Shown: positions 29,266 through 39,563, counted from the stretch's first letter. The stretch is 64,000 nucleotides of DNA from SZUA-36 sp963753105 (GCA_963753105.1 CAVWBD010000003.1:62001-126000); one strand, 5' to 3'. Numbers and translations are program-made. Notes: generated by a model not told the origin, from the letters alone.

Positions 29266-30942
29266 ATGACTGAGAGTTTCGCTGAACTATTTGAAGAGAG
29301 CCTTGCTTTACAAAGCTTAAAGCCAGGTACTATCGTTTCCGGTACGGTAGTTGAAATCAGGGACGACGCTGTTGTCGTCAATGCCGGGCTGAAATCAGAG
29401 GGCATCGTGCCCATTTACCAGTTCCGCACACTGAGCGGTGAACTGGAAGTAGAAGTTGGAGATATTGTCGAGGTTGCACTGGAATCCGTCGAAGACGGTT
29501 ATGGTGAAACCCGCCTGTCACGGGAAAAAGCCAAACGGGCCATGGTTTGGGACAAGCTGGAGAGCGCGTTCGAAGGCGAAGACACCGTGCAAGGCAAGAT
29601 CAGCGGAAAAGTCAAAGGTGGCTTTACGGTCGATATCAATGACATTCGTGCATTCCTGCCCGGATCCCTGGTGGATGTGCGGCCGGTCCGTGACCCCGGT
29701 TACCTCGAGGGCAAGGACCTGGACTTCAAAATTATCAAGCTGGACCGTAAACGCAATAACGTGGTTGTGTCCCGTCGTGCTGTTGTCGAACTCGAATTCA
29801 GCGCGGAACGTGAGCAACTGCTCGAAAACCTGGAAGAAGGTGTCATCGTCAAGGGCGTGGTCAAGAACCTCACCGACTACGGTGCGTTCATCGACCTCGG
29901 TGGTATCGATGGCCTGTTGCACATTACCGACATGGCCTGGAAGCGCGTCCGCCACCCGAGTGAAGTTGTCAATGTAGGCGACGAACTCGAAGTGCGTGTA
30001 CTGCGCTTTGACCGTGACCGTAATCGTGTTTCACTGGGTCTGAAGCAACTGGGTGATGATCCCTGGAGCGACCTGGCACGCCGTTACCCGGTGGGTGCAA
30101 GGCTGTTTGGCCACGTTTCCAACATCACCGATTACGGTTGTTTTGTCGAGATCGAAGACGGTGTCGAAGGCCTGGTCCACGTATCCGAAATGGACTGGAC
30201 CAACAAGAACGTCAACCCGGCCAAGGTCGTACAGACCGGTGACGAAACCGAAGTCATGGTGCTGGAGATCGACGAGGAACGCCGCCGCATTTCACTGGGC
30301 ATGAAGCAGTGCCAGTCGAACCCGTGGGAGACTTTCGCAGCTACCCATAACAAGGGTGACCGTGTCACCGGCGCCATCAAGTCGATCACTGACTTCGGTA
30401 TCTTTATCGGCCTCGACGGCGGTATCGACGGCCTGGTTCACCTGTCGGATATCTCCTGGCTCGCGTCGGGTGAAGAGTCCGTGCGAAACTTCAGCAAGGG
30501 CGAAGAGGTCGAAGCAGTGGTATTGGCCGTTGATCCCGAGCGTGAGCGTATTTCGCTGGGTCTGAAGCAGCTTGACCAGGATCCGTTTGCTACCTTCATG
30601 GCCGAGCATCCGCGTGGAAGCCAGGTCAAGGGTACCGTCAAGGAAGTAGATGCCCGCGGTGCGGTCATCGAACTGGCTGACGGTGTCGAAGGTTACCTGC
30701 GTGCTTCCGACATCAAGAAGGAGCGTGTCGAAGACGCGAGCAAGGAGCTCAGTGTTGGTGATGAGATCGAGGCCAAGTTTATCAGCCTGGATCGCAAGAG
30801 CCGCAGCCTGTCGCTGTCTGTTCGCGCACTCGAAGATGAAGAACTCGCCGATGCGCTCGAAGAGTACAAATCGCAGAATGCGTCCAGTGGCACGACTTCA
30901 TTGGGTGAACTGCTCAAAGAGCAGCTCGACCAGGAAAGTTGA
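29266..30942 (+). CDS. rpsA: 30S ribosomal protein S1
   Basis: S1 binds mRNA on the 30S subunit and aids initiation. The start is ATG 29266 (MTESFAELFEESL), 63 bases inside the longest open frame. The 558-residue protein (E. coli 557) contains six S1/OB repeats, with typical LGLKQL ends after repeats 3 to 5. The 144-bp gap upstream holds an AT-rich stretch and the short hairpin GTCC-GTGAT-GGAC, possible parts of the S1 autoregulatory leader. A terminator separates it from ihfB. Confidence 0.97.
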   Translation: MTESFAELFEESLALQSLKPGTIVSGTVVEIRDDAVVVNAGLKSEGIVPIYQFRTLSGELEVEVGDIVEVALESVEDGYGETRLSREKAKRAMVWDKLESAFEGEDTVQGKISGKVKGGFTVDINDIRAFLPGSLVDVRPVRDPGYLEGKDLDFKIIKLDRKRNNVVVSRRAVVELEFSAEREQLLENLEEGVIVKGVVKNLTDYGAFIDLGGIDGLLHITDMAWKRVRHPSEVVNVGDELEVRVLRFDRDRNRVSLGLKQLGDDPWSDLARRYPVGARLFGHVSNITDYGCFVEIEDGVEGLVHVSEMDWTNKNVNPAKVVQTGDETEVMVLEIDEERRRISLGMKQCQSNPWETFAATHNKGDRVTGAIKSITDFGIFIGLDGGIDGLVHLSDISWLASGEESVRNFSKGEEVEAVVLAVDPERERISLGLKQLDQDPFATFMAEHPRGSQVKGTVKEVDARGAVIELADGVEGYLRASDIKKERVEDASKELSVGDEIEAKFISLDRKSRSLSLSVRALEDEELADALEEYKSQNASSGTTSLGELLKEQLDQES

Positions 30943-30949
30943 TACAGGG

Positions 30950-30983
30950 AACGGGCAGCCCGGAAAGGGTTGCCCGTTGTTTT
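30950..30983 (+). terminator. Terminator between rpsA and ihfB
   Basis: AACGGGCA plus CCC pairs with GGG plus TGCCCGTT around GGAAA, followed by TTGTTTT. It starts 8 bases after the rpsA stop. Confidence 0.8.
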
Positions 30984-31022
30984 GACGGCTAAAGATATAA
31001 TAAACAGGAACATGAAAAGCCA

Positions 31023-31307
31023 ATGACCAAATCAGAACTGATCGACCGTCTCGCAGACGAACAGAAACACCTGGCCCACCTGGATGTGGAACTCGGTGTG
31101 AAATCCATCCTTGAGCAAATGAGCGCTTCGCTGTCCGGTGGTGAACGTATTGAAATCCGGGGCTTTGGTAGCTTTTCCCTGCATTTCCGTGCACCGCGTA
31201 TGGGTCGCAACCCGAAGACCGGTGAAGCGGTTGCATTGCCGGGTAAGCACGTACCCCATTTCAAACCTGGCAAATCATTGCGTGAACGGGTGAACAATAT
31301 CTCCTGA
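31023..31307 (+). CDS. ihfB: Integration host factor subunit beta
   Basis: IhfB with IhfA bends DNA at specific sites and serves replication, recombination and transcription. The 94-residue protein has the HU/IHF fold, with the DNA-binding arm GRNPKTGEAVALPGKHVPHFKPG in two parts around the intercalating Pro. Its start MTKSELIDRLA is nearly the same as in E. coli. The order rpsA-ihfB-lapA-lapB is conserved. Confidence 0.96.
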   Translation: MTKSELIDRLADEQKHLAHLDVELGVKSILEQMSASLSGGERIEIRGFGSFSLHFRAPRMGRNPKTGEAVALPGKHVPHFKPGKSLRERVNNIS

Positions 31308-31330
31308 CAAAGACGCAGGTCGGAGTTGAG

Positions 31331-31609
31331 GTGAAAAAAGCAGGCTTTTACCTGGTGGCCATTGCAACAGTCGTTATCGGACTGTTGGTCGGCACGCTCA
31401 ACTCGGCACCCGTGCTACTGGATCTGCTCTGGATCCAGTTCGAATTGCCCCTTGGCCTGGCCGTGCTGCTGGGTTTCTCAGCGGGTCTGCTCATTGGCCT
31501 GTTGCTGCTTTACCTGGCCCGTGTAGTGCCACTCAAGGTCAGGCTCCGCAAGGCCCGTTCGATACTGGCCAGGCAGGATATCCAGGATCTGAATTCGCAC
31601 GATGATTGA
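31331..31609 (+). CDS. lapA: LapA domain inner-membrane protein
   Basis: LapA is a two-helix inner-membrane partner of LapB in control of lipopolysaccharide synthesis. It starts at GTG 31331 after a GGAGTTGAG ribosome-binding region. The 92-residue protein has two hydrophobic hairpin helices (about 5-25 and 40-63) and a basic tail. It overlaps lapB by 8 bases. Confidence 0.92.
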   Translation: MKKAGFYLVAIATVVIGLLVGTLNSAPVLLDLLWIQFELPLGLAVLLGFSAGLLIGLLLLYLARVVPLKVRLRKARSILARQDIQDLNSHDD

Positions 31610-32768
31610 AATCCTGTCGCTTGCGTTGATCCCGGCAGCGGCCTGGACAGGCTGGATTTTGGCGAAGAGCAGGATCAGTCGCAAGGAACGCAACCGCAAC
31701 CGCAATTTCAGCCACCGCTATTTCCAGGGCCTCAACTATCTGTTGGATGAGCAGCCCGATAAGGCGATTGCCGTCTTTATCGAGATGGCGGAAGTGACCC
31801 CCGACACCGTTGAGACCCACCTGGCCCTGGGCAATTTGTTCAGGCGTCGTGGCGAAGTGGAACGGGCGATCCGGGTCCACCAGAACATCATCACCAAGCC
31901 GGGTCTCAAAGAAGGTCAGAAGACCCGCGCGTTACTGGAGTTGGGTGAGGATTATATGCGTGCCGGCCTGTTTGACCGGGCGGAAAGCCTTTTTGTCGAA
32001 CTGACCGAGCGTGAAGCGCACGCACCCTCAGCACTGCGTCACCTGCTGGATATTTACCAGCAGGAAAAGGACTGGGAAAAGGCCTTGCAGCAGGCGCAGA
32101 AACTCGAACTCGTAACCGATGAGAAAATGGGCCTGGTGATGGCTCATTTCTGCTGTGAAATGGCAGAGATCGATCTGCAGGAAGACAAGCTGGCAGCGGC
32201 GCGCAAGTATCTTCGGCAGGCACGGCGCTACTACCCTGAAAGCGTGCGGGCACGCTTCATCCTGGCGCAGATCGCCACCCGGCAGGAGATGTATAGCGAA
32301 GCGCTGGATGTTTACGAGGAAATTGCGGAAATGGATATGGAATATGTCCATGAGCTGTTACCGGATTACCTGTCCTGCGCCAAACAGGCCGGTGAGTTCC
32401 CACGTGCACTGGAGCACATGGCAGCCTGGACCGAGGTTTACGACGGGGTCAGCCTGTTGCTTGCGCAGACTGCCGTGATCCGTGAGAACCAGGGGCTTTC
32501 AGAAGCAACAGATTACCTGGCGGAGGCTTTGACCCGCCGGCCATCGGTCAAAGGCCTGGACCACCTGATTGAGCTCAAGCTCGAAAGCGGGACGGAAACA
32601 GAATCCGGTGACGAGATACTCCGCGCGGTTGCCCAGAAATTGCTGGTCAGGCAGCCGTCCTACCGTTGCACGAATTGTGGGTATGCCGGCCACAGCAAGC
32701 ACTGGCAATGCCCCAGTTGCAAACACTGGAGTACGACACGGATCATCCGTGGGGTGCTGGGCGAGTAA
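31602..32768 (+). CDS. lapB: Lipopolysaccharide assembly protein LapB
   Basis: LapB (YciM) is an inner-membrane adaptor that guides FtsH to LpxC and so limits LPS synthesis. The 388-residue protein has a short N-terminal membrane helix, TPR repeats from about residue 36 (FQGLNYLLDEQPDKAI) to 330, and a C-terminal rubredoxin-like zinc site with Cys356, Cys359, Cys370 and Cys373. It precedes the polysaccharide genes. Confidence 0.95.
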   Translation: MIEILSLALIPAAAWTGWILAKSRISRKERNRNRNFSHRYFQGLNYLLDEQPDKAIAVFIEMAEVTPDTVETHLALGNLFRRRGEVERAIRVHQNIITKPGLKEGQKTRALLELGEDYMRAGLFDRAESLFVELTEREAHAPSALRHLLDIYQQEKDWEKALQQAQKLELVTDEKMGLVMAHFCCEMAEIDLQEDKLAAARKYLRQARRYYPESVRARFILAQIATRQEMYSEALDVYEEIAEMDMEYVHELLPDYLSCAKQAGEFPRALEHMAAWTEVYDGVSLLLAQTAVIRENQGLSEATDYLAEALTRRPSVKGLDHLIELKLESGTETESGDEILRAVAQKLLVRQPSYRCTNCGYAGHSKHWQCPSCKHWSTTRIIRGVLGE

Positions 32769-32771
32769 GCC

Positions 32772-33812
32772 GTGGCTCCCTCTTTCTCTGATTGGTTTTC
32801 TACCTATGGCTGGATCGCAGTCGGATTATTCGCCGGAATTCTCAGCCTGCTTGCTTGCTTTTGGGTAACAAGCGTGGCCAGCAAATCCGGCATGATTGTC
32901 CAGCCGGGTGAGCGGCAGAGCCACGCCATCGCCACGCCAACCGGCGGCGGTCTTGGCATTTTGCTTAGCCTGCTGGTAACCACGCTGTGTTTGCAGCCGT
33001 TCGTGCCACTGCCCGGATTCTGGTGGCAGGGCATGCTGCCAGGTGTCGTTTTGCTGGCTGTTGTCGGCTGGCGTGATGACCGGCAAACAGTTTCGTCTCT
33101 TTTGCGCTTGTTCATTCAGCTTGCAGTCAGTCTTTGGTTGCTAGGCTTCACCACGTTGCAGTTTTTATCGGTTGAAACAGGATGGTTGATCGCCGGTGTT
33201 GTTGCCATGGTCTGGTACATGAACATGTATAACTTCATGGATGGCAGCGATGGCATGGCGGCATTCCAGGGAGTCTTTGCAGGAGTGATGATGGCAGTGC
33301 TATTCCACAATGACGGACGGTTGGCAATGACCCTGCTGTCATTGGCCGTAGCCGCAGCCTGCGCGGGTTTCCTGCCACTCAATTTCCCCACCGCACGTGT
33401 ATTCATGGGGGACGTCAGCAGCGTACCGCTGGGGTTCGTTTTTGCGGCATTATCAGTCTATGCCATCAAGACCGGAGCATTCGGTTTGCCGGTGGCGATT
33501 TTGATCATGGCGCTGTTTATAATCGATGCCACAATGACCCTGCTCGCGAGAGTAATCCGCGGGGAGCGGTGGTATACTGCGCACGCCCAACACGTTTATC
33601 AGCGATTGATCGTCCAGGGATGGTCGCATCGCCGGGTTTTGGTTGTTTACCAGGCCATTAATATGGCCATTGTGTTGCCAGCCATCGTGTTGACAGAAAA
33701 ATATCCGCAAAATGCCATGCTAACGTCAGGGTTGACACTGTTACTGCTCGGAACATGCTGGTACTTTGCAAGTCGGAGACTTGGCATGCTCGCTAGGGTG
33801 CAAATGAAATGA
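32772..33812 (+). CDS. Undecaprenyl-phosphate glycosylphosphotransferase (WecA/WbpL family)
   Basis: This is an integral membrane enzyme of glycosyltransferase family 4 that moves a sugar phosphate from a UDP-sugar to undecaprenyl phosphate to begin O-antigen or capsule repeats. It starts at GTG 32772. The 346 residues hold about ten hydrophobic segments. The catalytic loop NFMDGSDGMA and the segment FPTARVFMGDVSSVPLG carry the conserved acidic residues. It overlaps the next gene by 4 bases. The sugar (GlcNAc, FucNAc or QuiNAc) cannot be assigned. Confidence 0.88.
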   Translation: MAPSFSDWFSTYGWIAVGLFAGILSLLACFWVTSVASKSGMIVQPGERQSHAIATPTGGGLGILLSLLVTTLCLQPFVPLPGFWWQGMLPGVVLLAVVGWRDDRQTVSSLLRLFIQLAVSLWLLGFTTLQFLSVETGWLIAGVVAMVWYMNMYNFMDGSDGMAAFQGVFAGVMMAVLFHNDGRLAMTLLSLAVAAACAGFLPLNFPTARVFMGDVSSVPLGFVFAALSVYAIKTGAFGLPVAILIMALFIIDATMTLLARVIRGERWYTAHAQHVYQRLIVQGWSHRRVLVVYQAINMAIVLPAIVLTEKYPQNAMLTSGLTLLLLGTCWYFASRRLGMLARVQMK

Positions 33813-35714
33813 AACGGATTATCGATTTGGTGCGCCACCCACGCGCTGCAGTGATTGTTCATGATCTTTGCATGGTCCTGATTGCGTGGTTCGCAGCGGT
33901 CTGGTTGATAGAGAGCACATCCAGCAACGAATTGTCAGCCATGAGTGGTTTGTTCATTGTGCTGTTTTTGCAGGGCAGTGTTTTTTGGGCAACGGGTCTT
34001 TACAAGGGCTTATGGCGTTTTGCCAGTTTCCAGGACATGTGGAATATTGCACGGGCCTGTAGCTATGGCACGATCGCGATCATGGCGGTACTGACGGTCA
34101 TCCAGGGTCCGGCCATTGTCAAGTGGGCTCCGGCGGTTTTGTCTTACCCGATCCTCTTGTTTGTACTGCTGGGCCTGCCGCGGATGTGTTACCGCTTCTT
34201 CAAGGACTCACGCATGTCAGCCTCGACACACGGAAAGGGCCTGAAACGGGTCCTGATCCTCGGCGCAGGCCGTTCCGGTGCGATGCTCGAGCGGGAGTTG
34301 CGCCGGCGTGGTGGCTTCGACGTGGTGGGTTTCCTGGACGATGACAAACGTTTGCGTGGCGCGCAGGTGCATGGAGTCTCGGTACTCGGCACCATCGACT
34401 GGCTGCCCAGGGCGGGAGCCAACTACCAGGTTGACCTGGCCATCATCGCGATGCCATCGGCCAGCAACCAGCAGATGCAGCGTATCGTTGGTATCTGCGA
34501 ACTCAGCGAAATTGAATTCCGCACATTGCCGACACTACAGGACCTCGGTTCGCAGGCGACCAGTATTGGTGACCTGAAACGCGTGGCCATTGATGACCTG
34601 CTCGGGCGTGACCCGGTTTCACTGGAATGGGAATCCATCCGCGAAGGGCTGGTCGGCAAACGCGTCATGATTACAGGGGGTGGCGGTTCGATCGGTTCCG
34701 AGTTATGCCGCCAGATTGCCCGCTTGAACCCGGTGGAATTGATTGTTGTCGATCACAGCGAATATTCGCTCTACCGGATCGACCACGAGTTACGTAGCGA
34801 ACACCATGACCTGGTGTTCCATTCCGTACTGGGCGATATCTGCGACCCGGCCACGGTTGAAAAGGTGATTGGCGATTTCAAGCCGGACGTGGTTTTCCAC
34901 GCAGCTGCCTACAAGCACCTGCCGATCCTGCAGACCCAGATTCGAGAAGCATTCCGTAATAACGTTTTTGGCACCATGCGTGTGGCCGAGGCCGCTGAAC
35001 GTCACGGTGTGGGCACCTTTGTACTGATTTCAACGGACAAGGCAGTCAACCCGGCCAACATCATGGGTGCGACCAAGCGTGTCGCAGAAATGTACTGCCA
35101 GAACATGAACGCCCGTTCACACACGCGTTTCATTACCGTGCGTTTTGGTAACGTGCTGAATTCGAATGGAAGCGTGGTGCCGCTGTTCCAGGAACAGATT
35201 GCCAAGGGTGGTCCCGGTGACCGTGACGCACCCCGAGATATCACGCTACTTTATGACCATTTCCGAGGCCAGCCAGCTGATCATGCAGGCCGCCGTCATG
35301 GGCAGTGGTGGTGAAATCTATGTCCTGGATATGGGTGAGCCGGTCAATATCACATACCTGGCAGAGCACCTGATACGCCTGGCCGGCAAGGAACCGGGCC
35401 GCGATATCGAGATCATTTACACCGGCTTGCGCCCCGGTGAGAAACTGTTCGAACAGCTGTTCCACGAACTCGAGCCATACGAGCAGACCACGCATGAGAA
35501 GATCCTGTTGGCGCACCCGCGTGCGGCCGACTGGGATGAGTTGCGTGCAGAATTGCGGGGATCCGAGCTGGCGGTAAGACGCTATGACACGGAAAACCTG
35601 CAAAAGGCCCTGATGCGCCTGGTGCCCGAACTGTTCAAAGTCCGGTTTCAATACAGAGCCGGCAAAGGTCGTACCGATACACCGCGGCAAATAGCAGCCC
35701 CGTTATACTTATGA
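33809..35714 (+). CDS. Membrane-bound UDP-sugar 4,6-dehydratase, CapD/WbpM family (one frame break)
   Basis: WbpM-type enzymes convert UDP-GlcNAc to a 4-keto-6-deoxy sugar for surface polysaccharides. The protein (about 634 residues) begins with four membrane helices, then a CoA-binding-like Rossmann domain (VLILGAGRSG), then the SDR catalytic domain with TGGGGSIGSEL and the active-site segment DKAVNPANIMGATKR, where Met takes the place of Tyr, as in WbpM. The frame breaks near 35214; dropping one C of CCC restores KGGPVTVTHPEISRYFMT. It works with the WecA/WbpL-type enzyme upstream and GalU downstream. Confidence 0.9.
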
Positions 35715-35738
35715 TCAGCGCAGAGGTTTCCTGGGTCG

Positions 35739-36625
35739 ATGTCTGATTACCCACCCATCCGGAAAGCGGTTTTCCCTGTCGCAGGCCTGGGAACGCGTTT
35801 CCTGCCGGCCACCAAGTCCATTCCAAAAGAGATGTTGCCGATCGTGGACAAGCCACTGATCCAGTACGCGGTGGAAGAGGCCATCGATGCCGGTATCGAT
35901 AGCATTATATTTGTGACCAATCGCAATAAGCGCGCCATTCTCGATCATTTCGAGGCGGATCCCGGGCTTGCAATCCACCTTGCTGGCGCAGGGCAAGGAA
36001 AAGCTGGCCGCGTGTGTCAGTGACATCATTCCGGCGGGCGTTGAAATTCAACACGTTTTCCAGGACCAGGCACTGGGCCTGGGGCACGCGGTTTGGTGCG
36101 CGCGGGAACTGGTGGGTAATGAGCCATTCGCAGTGTTGTTGGCCGATGACCTGATCCGTTCACCGGAGCGCGGCTGTCTGCAGCAGATGGTGGAGGTATA
36201 CGAGGCAACGGGAGTCGGCGATTATCGGTGTCGAGGAAGTACCCGCTGCAAAAACCGACCGGTATGGCATCGTTTCGGTGGAGATGGACGCCAACGGGCG
36301 GGATCATATCCAGGCCATCGTGGAAAAACCCGCGCCCTGGGATGCGCCGTCCAACCTGGGTGTCGTTGGCCGCTACATCCTGCCGGGTGAAATATTTTCA
36401 TTGCTCGAGTCCGTGCGCGCAGGTGTCGGTGGCGAAATCCAACTGACCGATGCGATCGCAATGCTGTTGCACAGTTCACCAGTATTGGCCCATGCGTTTT
36501 CCGGGGTACGGTACGACTGCGGCAGCCGGCAGGGCTTTATCCAGGCGACCGTCGATTACGCCCTTGAGCATGATGAGTTGCGGGCCGACCTGGTATCCCA
36601 TTTCAAAAAAGCCAAGGGGCGCTAA
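35739..36625 (+). CDS. galU: UTP-glucose-1-phosphate uridylyltransferase (two frame breaks)
   Basis: GalU makes UDP-glucose for LPS, capsule and other glycans. The N-terminus has the nucleotidyltransferase signature VAGLGTRFLPATKSIPKEM. Breaks near 35962 (an extra C before GGGC) and near 36214 (extra base in ACGGGAGTCGG) split three in-phase pieces: ELQSTLLAQ-like helix, DQALGLGHAVWCA plus LLADDLI, then IIGVEEVPAAKTDRYGIV and CGSRQGFIQATVDYAL. Corrected length is 294 residues, the normal size. It starts 24 bases after the CapD-like gene. Confidence 0.92.
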
Positions 36626-36629
36626 GTCC

Positions 36630-37671
36630 ATGCCGGTGCGCGAGCAAGCCGATTGGCCCCAGGGGAAGGTTGTCTGCCTCGAACATCACTCGAAAGTGTT
36701 AGCAGGGCAACACCTGGTCGGACCCGGTACGACGGGACTTCAATGTTTACCTGCCGGCCGGTTACTCAGAATCGGCTCCGGCGTACACAGCCCTGTGGGA
36801 TTTTGCCGCGTTCACGAACGCCGGTCCTGGCCATTTGAACTGGCGGGGCCAGGGTGAAAACCTGCCGCAAAGGCTGGACCGCCTGATTGGTAGCGGTGAA
36901 ATGCCGCCCGTCGTTGTGCCGATGCCGGATTGCTACACTTCGCTCGGCGGTAACCAATACATCAATTCAGCGGCCGTTGGCCGTTACGCCGATTACGTGG
37001 TGGAGGAACTGGTGCCGTTCCTCGCCGAGCACATCAATGTCAGGAACGACCGCTCGGGACGCGGAGTATTCGGAAAATCATCGGGTGGATATGGCGCCCT
37101 GGTGCACGCCATGTATTACCCGGAGACCTGGGGTGGGGTGGCGTCACATGCCGGGGATGTCGGCTTTGACTGGGTTTACCGGCCAGAATTTCCACGCGCT
37201 GCAGCAGTCTTGTCGGGGCTGGATGGTGACCCGCACCGTTTCCTGAAGAATTTCTGGAACAAGAAGTCACCCGGCGGGCTGGATTATTCGGTGCTGATGA
37301 CCCTGGCCATGGCTGCCAGTTATGATCCCGGCGATGATCCGGAAACACCGATCCGTCTGCCATTCGACCTGCAAACGCTCGAACTGGACACGGAGCGTTG
37401 GGAGTGTTGGCTGCAGCACGATCCATTGAACCTGGTTGAATCATACGTTGAACAACTGGCGTCACTCGAGTTGCTCTATATCGATGTCGGCTGTCGTGAC
37501 CAATACAACATCCAGTATGGCACCCGCGCTTTTATCAGACGCCTTGAAAAGCTGGGTATCAAGCACCATTTCGAAGAATTCGATGGCTCCCATTCCGGAA
37601 TGGACTGGCGGCTGGATATTTCACTGCCGATGCTGGCCAAGGCATTGTGCGCAGACAAAAAGGGCGGTTAG
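36630..37671 (+). CDS. Esterase D/PF00756-like alpha-beta hydrolase (one frame break)
   Basis: This is a cytoplasmic hydrolase of the putative-esterase family; the natural substrate is unknown. The true N-terminus starts at ATG 36630. A break near 36704 (GGG where GG restores LAGNTWSDPVRRDFNVYLPAGY) joins it to the downstream frame, giving 346 residues. The nucleophile elbow is GKSSG, with Asp and His candidates in DVGCRDQYN and FDGSHSGMDW. There is no signal peptide. The spacing of 4 bases from galU suggests co-transcription. Confidence 0.8.
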
Positions 37672-37695
37672 CCCTCAACAATGACTGGATTACCG

Positions 37696-38277
37696 ATGAT
37701 TGAGATTACCAAGAGCGCCGAACAGTATTTTGCAAAATTAGTTGCACAACAGGAAATGGATGATATCGGTCTGTTTCTTTCGGTGCTCAATCCCGGGACG
37801 CCACTCGCGGCCTGTGACCTGAAGTTCCACGTTGCGGGTCAATCCGGTGAAAAGGAACTCGAATTCGATTATGACGGATTCAAACTCTATGTCCCCGCCA
37901 ACAACGAAGAGTGGCTCGGGGAAGCAGAAATCGACTTCGAGGATTCAGCGACCGGCGGCCAGTTGACGATCAATGCACCGGGCATCAAGGGCGCGCGTCC
38001 GGATGAATCCGCAGACCTGGAAGAGAAAGTGACCTGGGTCCTGGAATCGGAAATCAACCCGGGGCTTGCCTCGCATGGTGGCATGGTCCGGCTGGAACAG
38101 ATCACCGACAAGAACGAGGTAGTGTTGCGCTTTGGTGGCGGTTGTCACGGCTGTGGCATGGTCAACGTGACCCTGCAGGACGGTATCGAAAAAACCCTCA
38201 AGGAATATTTCCCCGAAATTACCGCCGTGGTTGACGCGACTGATCACGCCACGGGTGATAACCCCTACTACAAGTAA
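37696..38277 (+). CDS. nfuA: Fe-S cluster carrier protein NfuA
   Basis: NfuA carries [4Fe-4S] clusters to target enzymes, especially under iron or oxidative stress. From ATG 37696 (MIEITKSAEQYF) the protein has 193 residues with an N-terminal degenerate A-type domain and a C-terminal Nfu domain whose cluster ligands are Cys150 and Cys153 (GGGCHGCGM). An in-frame ATG at 37681 would add five residues; the shorter start matches E. coli MIRISDAAQ. Confidence 0.94.
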   Translation: MIEITKSAEQYFAKLVAQQEMDDIGLFLSVLNPGTPLAACDLKFHVAGQSGEKELEFDYDGFKLYVPANNEEWLGEAEIDFEDSATGGQLTINAPGIKGARPDESADLEEKVTWVLESEINPGLASHGGMVRLEQITDKNEVVLRFGGGCHGCGMVNVTLQDGIEKTLKEYFPEITAVVDATDHATGDNPYYK

Positions 38278-38302
38278 CTCCTAGAATGCAGGAGCGGTCG
38301 CT

Positions 38303-38322
38303 CGTGCGCATCCTTGCGCACG
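38303..38322. repeat. Hairpin CGTGCGCA-TCCT-TGCGCACG
   Basis: Perfect 8-bp arms close on TCCT (AGGA on the minus strand). It lies 26 bases after the nfuA stop and fits the GGA-loop hairpin pattern seen across the window. Confidence 0.6.
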
Positions 38323-38423
38323 CAACATTCCATTCGTCCTGTACATAATCGGCGCAGCCGGTCCGATGCGTGGTTGGCGACAAGTACTCCGAAAGGTCCT
38401 GAAATTTGCAAGACTTATTTTTT

Positions 38424-38579
38424 GGCTGTGCCGGGTATTCCTTCCCGGGACACGCTCAAGCCTTCCCTCGGCAATTGCTCCCGGCATTGCTCTACCTCCT
38501 GCATCCCTGCAGTCGTGGGCGCTCGGTAATTCGTTTCCCGACGAATTACGGTCCCGGATAAGGAACACCCCGGCACAGC
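38424..38579. repeat. Intergenic palindromic repeat family I, copy b
   Basis: Terminal inverted repeats are GGCTGTGCCGGGTATTCCTT and, on the other strand, GCTGTGCCGGGGTGTTCCTT. The interior has TCCCGGGACACGCTCAAGCC and CGACGAATTACGGTCCCGG, shared with copies at 9522-9626 and 52586-52693. It also holds a block with the hairpin CTGCA-TCCC-TGCAG (38499-38512), shared with family II copy a. Confidence 0.85.
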
Positions 38580-38692
38580 TTCTGTTGCTAGCACCAATCT
38601 CAGTCTAAAAGAATCTGACCGCCTTTAGCAGCAATGCCCCTCAAGTTAGTAGAAGTCACCGGAATTCCATGAGGCAAATATTCCGGGTGTGG

Positions 38693-38780
38693 TGTTTCCT
38701 CCAGAAACCTTACACAACAGGGATGTTGTGGATGAGCTTACAGGGATGTATCCACAGCGTGTTTCTGGAGGAAACACCGG
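38693..38780. repeat. 18-bp-arm palindrome with two CAGGGATG hairpins
   Basis: GGTGTTTCCTCCAGAAAC and GTTTCTGGAGGAAACACC are perfect inverted repeats. Inside are CACAACA-GGGA-TGTTGTG (38715-38732) and TACA-GGGA-TGTA (38741-38752). The plus strand, which follows nfuA, carries the GGA loops. The core TTACAGGGATGT matches 11 of 12 positions of the CsrA SELEX consensus RUACARGGAUGU. Confidence 0.85.
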
Positions 38781-38825
38781 AGCCGGGATGTACCCTGAAA
38801 AGCGAAGTAGGACGCTTGAGGCGCC

Positions 38826-39425
38826 TTATTTATCCTTGATTTCGGTGAGCCCTTGCTGGCTGGCATACCAGGCCGTGATGTCATCGATATCCTGGTCACC
38901 GAGGTTGGCGGCAAAACCACTCATGATGGCGTTCGGGCGGCTGCCGTCACGGAAGGCACGCAGGGTTTTACTGAGGTAGTCCTGGTGCTGTCCGCCCAGG
39001 TTGGGGTAGATGGGTTGTACCGCAATACCCGTGGTGCCGTGGCAGGCATGACAGACTGCAGACTTGTTTTGCCCTGCGGCAACGTTGCCGGTGGAACCGG
39101 CGCTGATCCCAACCGATTGCCCGTCCAGGTATACCGCGATGTCTTCGATGTCCTGGTCCGAAAGGGCCTCGGCCTGAAGGTTCATGTTCTTATGCGTGCG
39201 TTCACCGGACCTGAAAGCTTTGAGCGATATGACCAGGTATTCGGCATTCTGCCCAGCGATACGCGGTACGTGGTAGGTCGGATAGGTGTTCTTGTAGCCG
39301 ACGATACCGTGGCATCCGGTGCAGGTATAGGCTTTGATCCTGCCGGCTACCGGGTCACCGGCTGCGAAGCTGTTCGCAGAAGCCAAAACGAGCAATAAGG
39401 AGAGCAGAGCTGTTGTTTTACGCAT
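38826..39425 (-). CDS. Dihaem cytochrome c4
   Basis: Cytochrome c4 is a periplasmic electron carrier to terminal oxidases. The signal peptide ends near SFAAG. The 199-residue protein has two class I haem domains, with CTGCH at residues 35-39 and CHACH at 125-129, and axial Met candidates in each half (MNLQAEAL and MSGFAANL). The internal duplication is clear, since YLVISLKAFRSGERTHKNMN parallels YLSKTLRAFRDGSRPNAIMS. It converges with nfuA across a repeat-filled 548-bp gap. Confidence 0.94.
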   Translation of the reverse strand: MRKTTALLSLLLVLASANSFAAGDPVAGRIKAYTCTGCHGIVGYKNTYPTYHVPRIAGQNAEYLVISLKAFRSGERTHKNMNLQAEALSDQDIEDIAVYLDGQSVGISAGSTGNVAAGQNKSAVCHACHGTTGIAVQPIYPNLGGQHQDYLSKTLRAFRDGSRPNAIMSGFAANLGDQDIDDITAWYASQQGLTEIKDK

Positions 39426-39518
39426 ACGGGGCCTTATCGTTAATGATTATCAATTCGGGCGATTATAACCGCAGTTTCCAGGCAGGCCAAAGTTTCTTCA
39501 AGAATATCGCGGCGGGCA

Positions 39519-39563
39519 GGGATTGTTCCCGACAATCCCCTGCATTTCCTCCATCCATGGAGG
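39519..39563 (-). repeat. Hairpin pair of the third intergenic repeat
   Basis: GGGATTGT-TCCCG-ACAATCCC (39519-39539) and CCTCCA-TCCA-TGGAGG (39548-39563) repeat the arrangement at 9043-9086. Stems are similar and loops differ. On the minus strand, the sense of the dnaE2 3' end, the loops read CGGGA and TGGA. Nearby, ACCGGCGAAGCCGGT (about 39607) looks like a decayed REP stem. Confidence 0.65.
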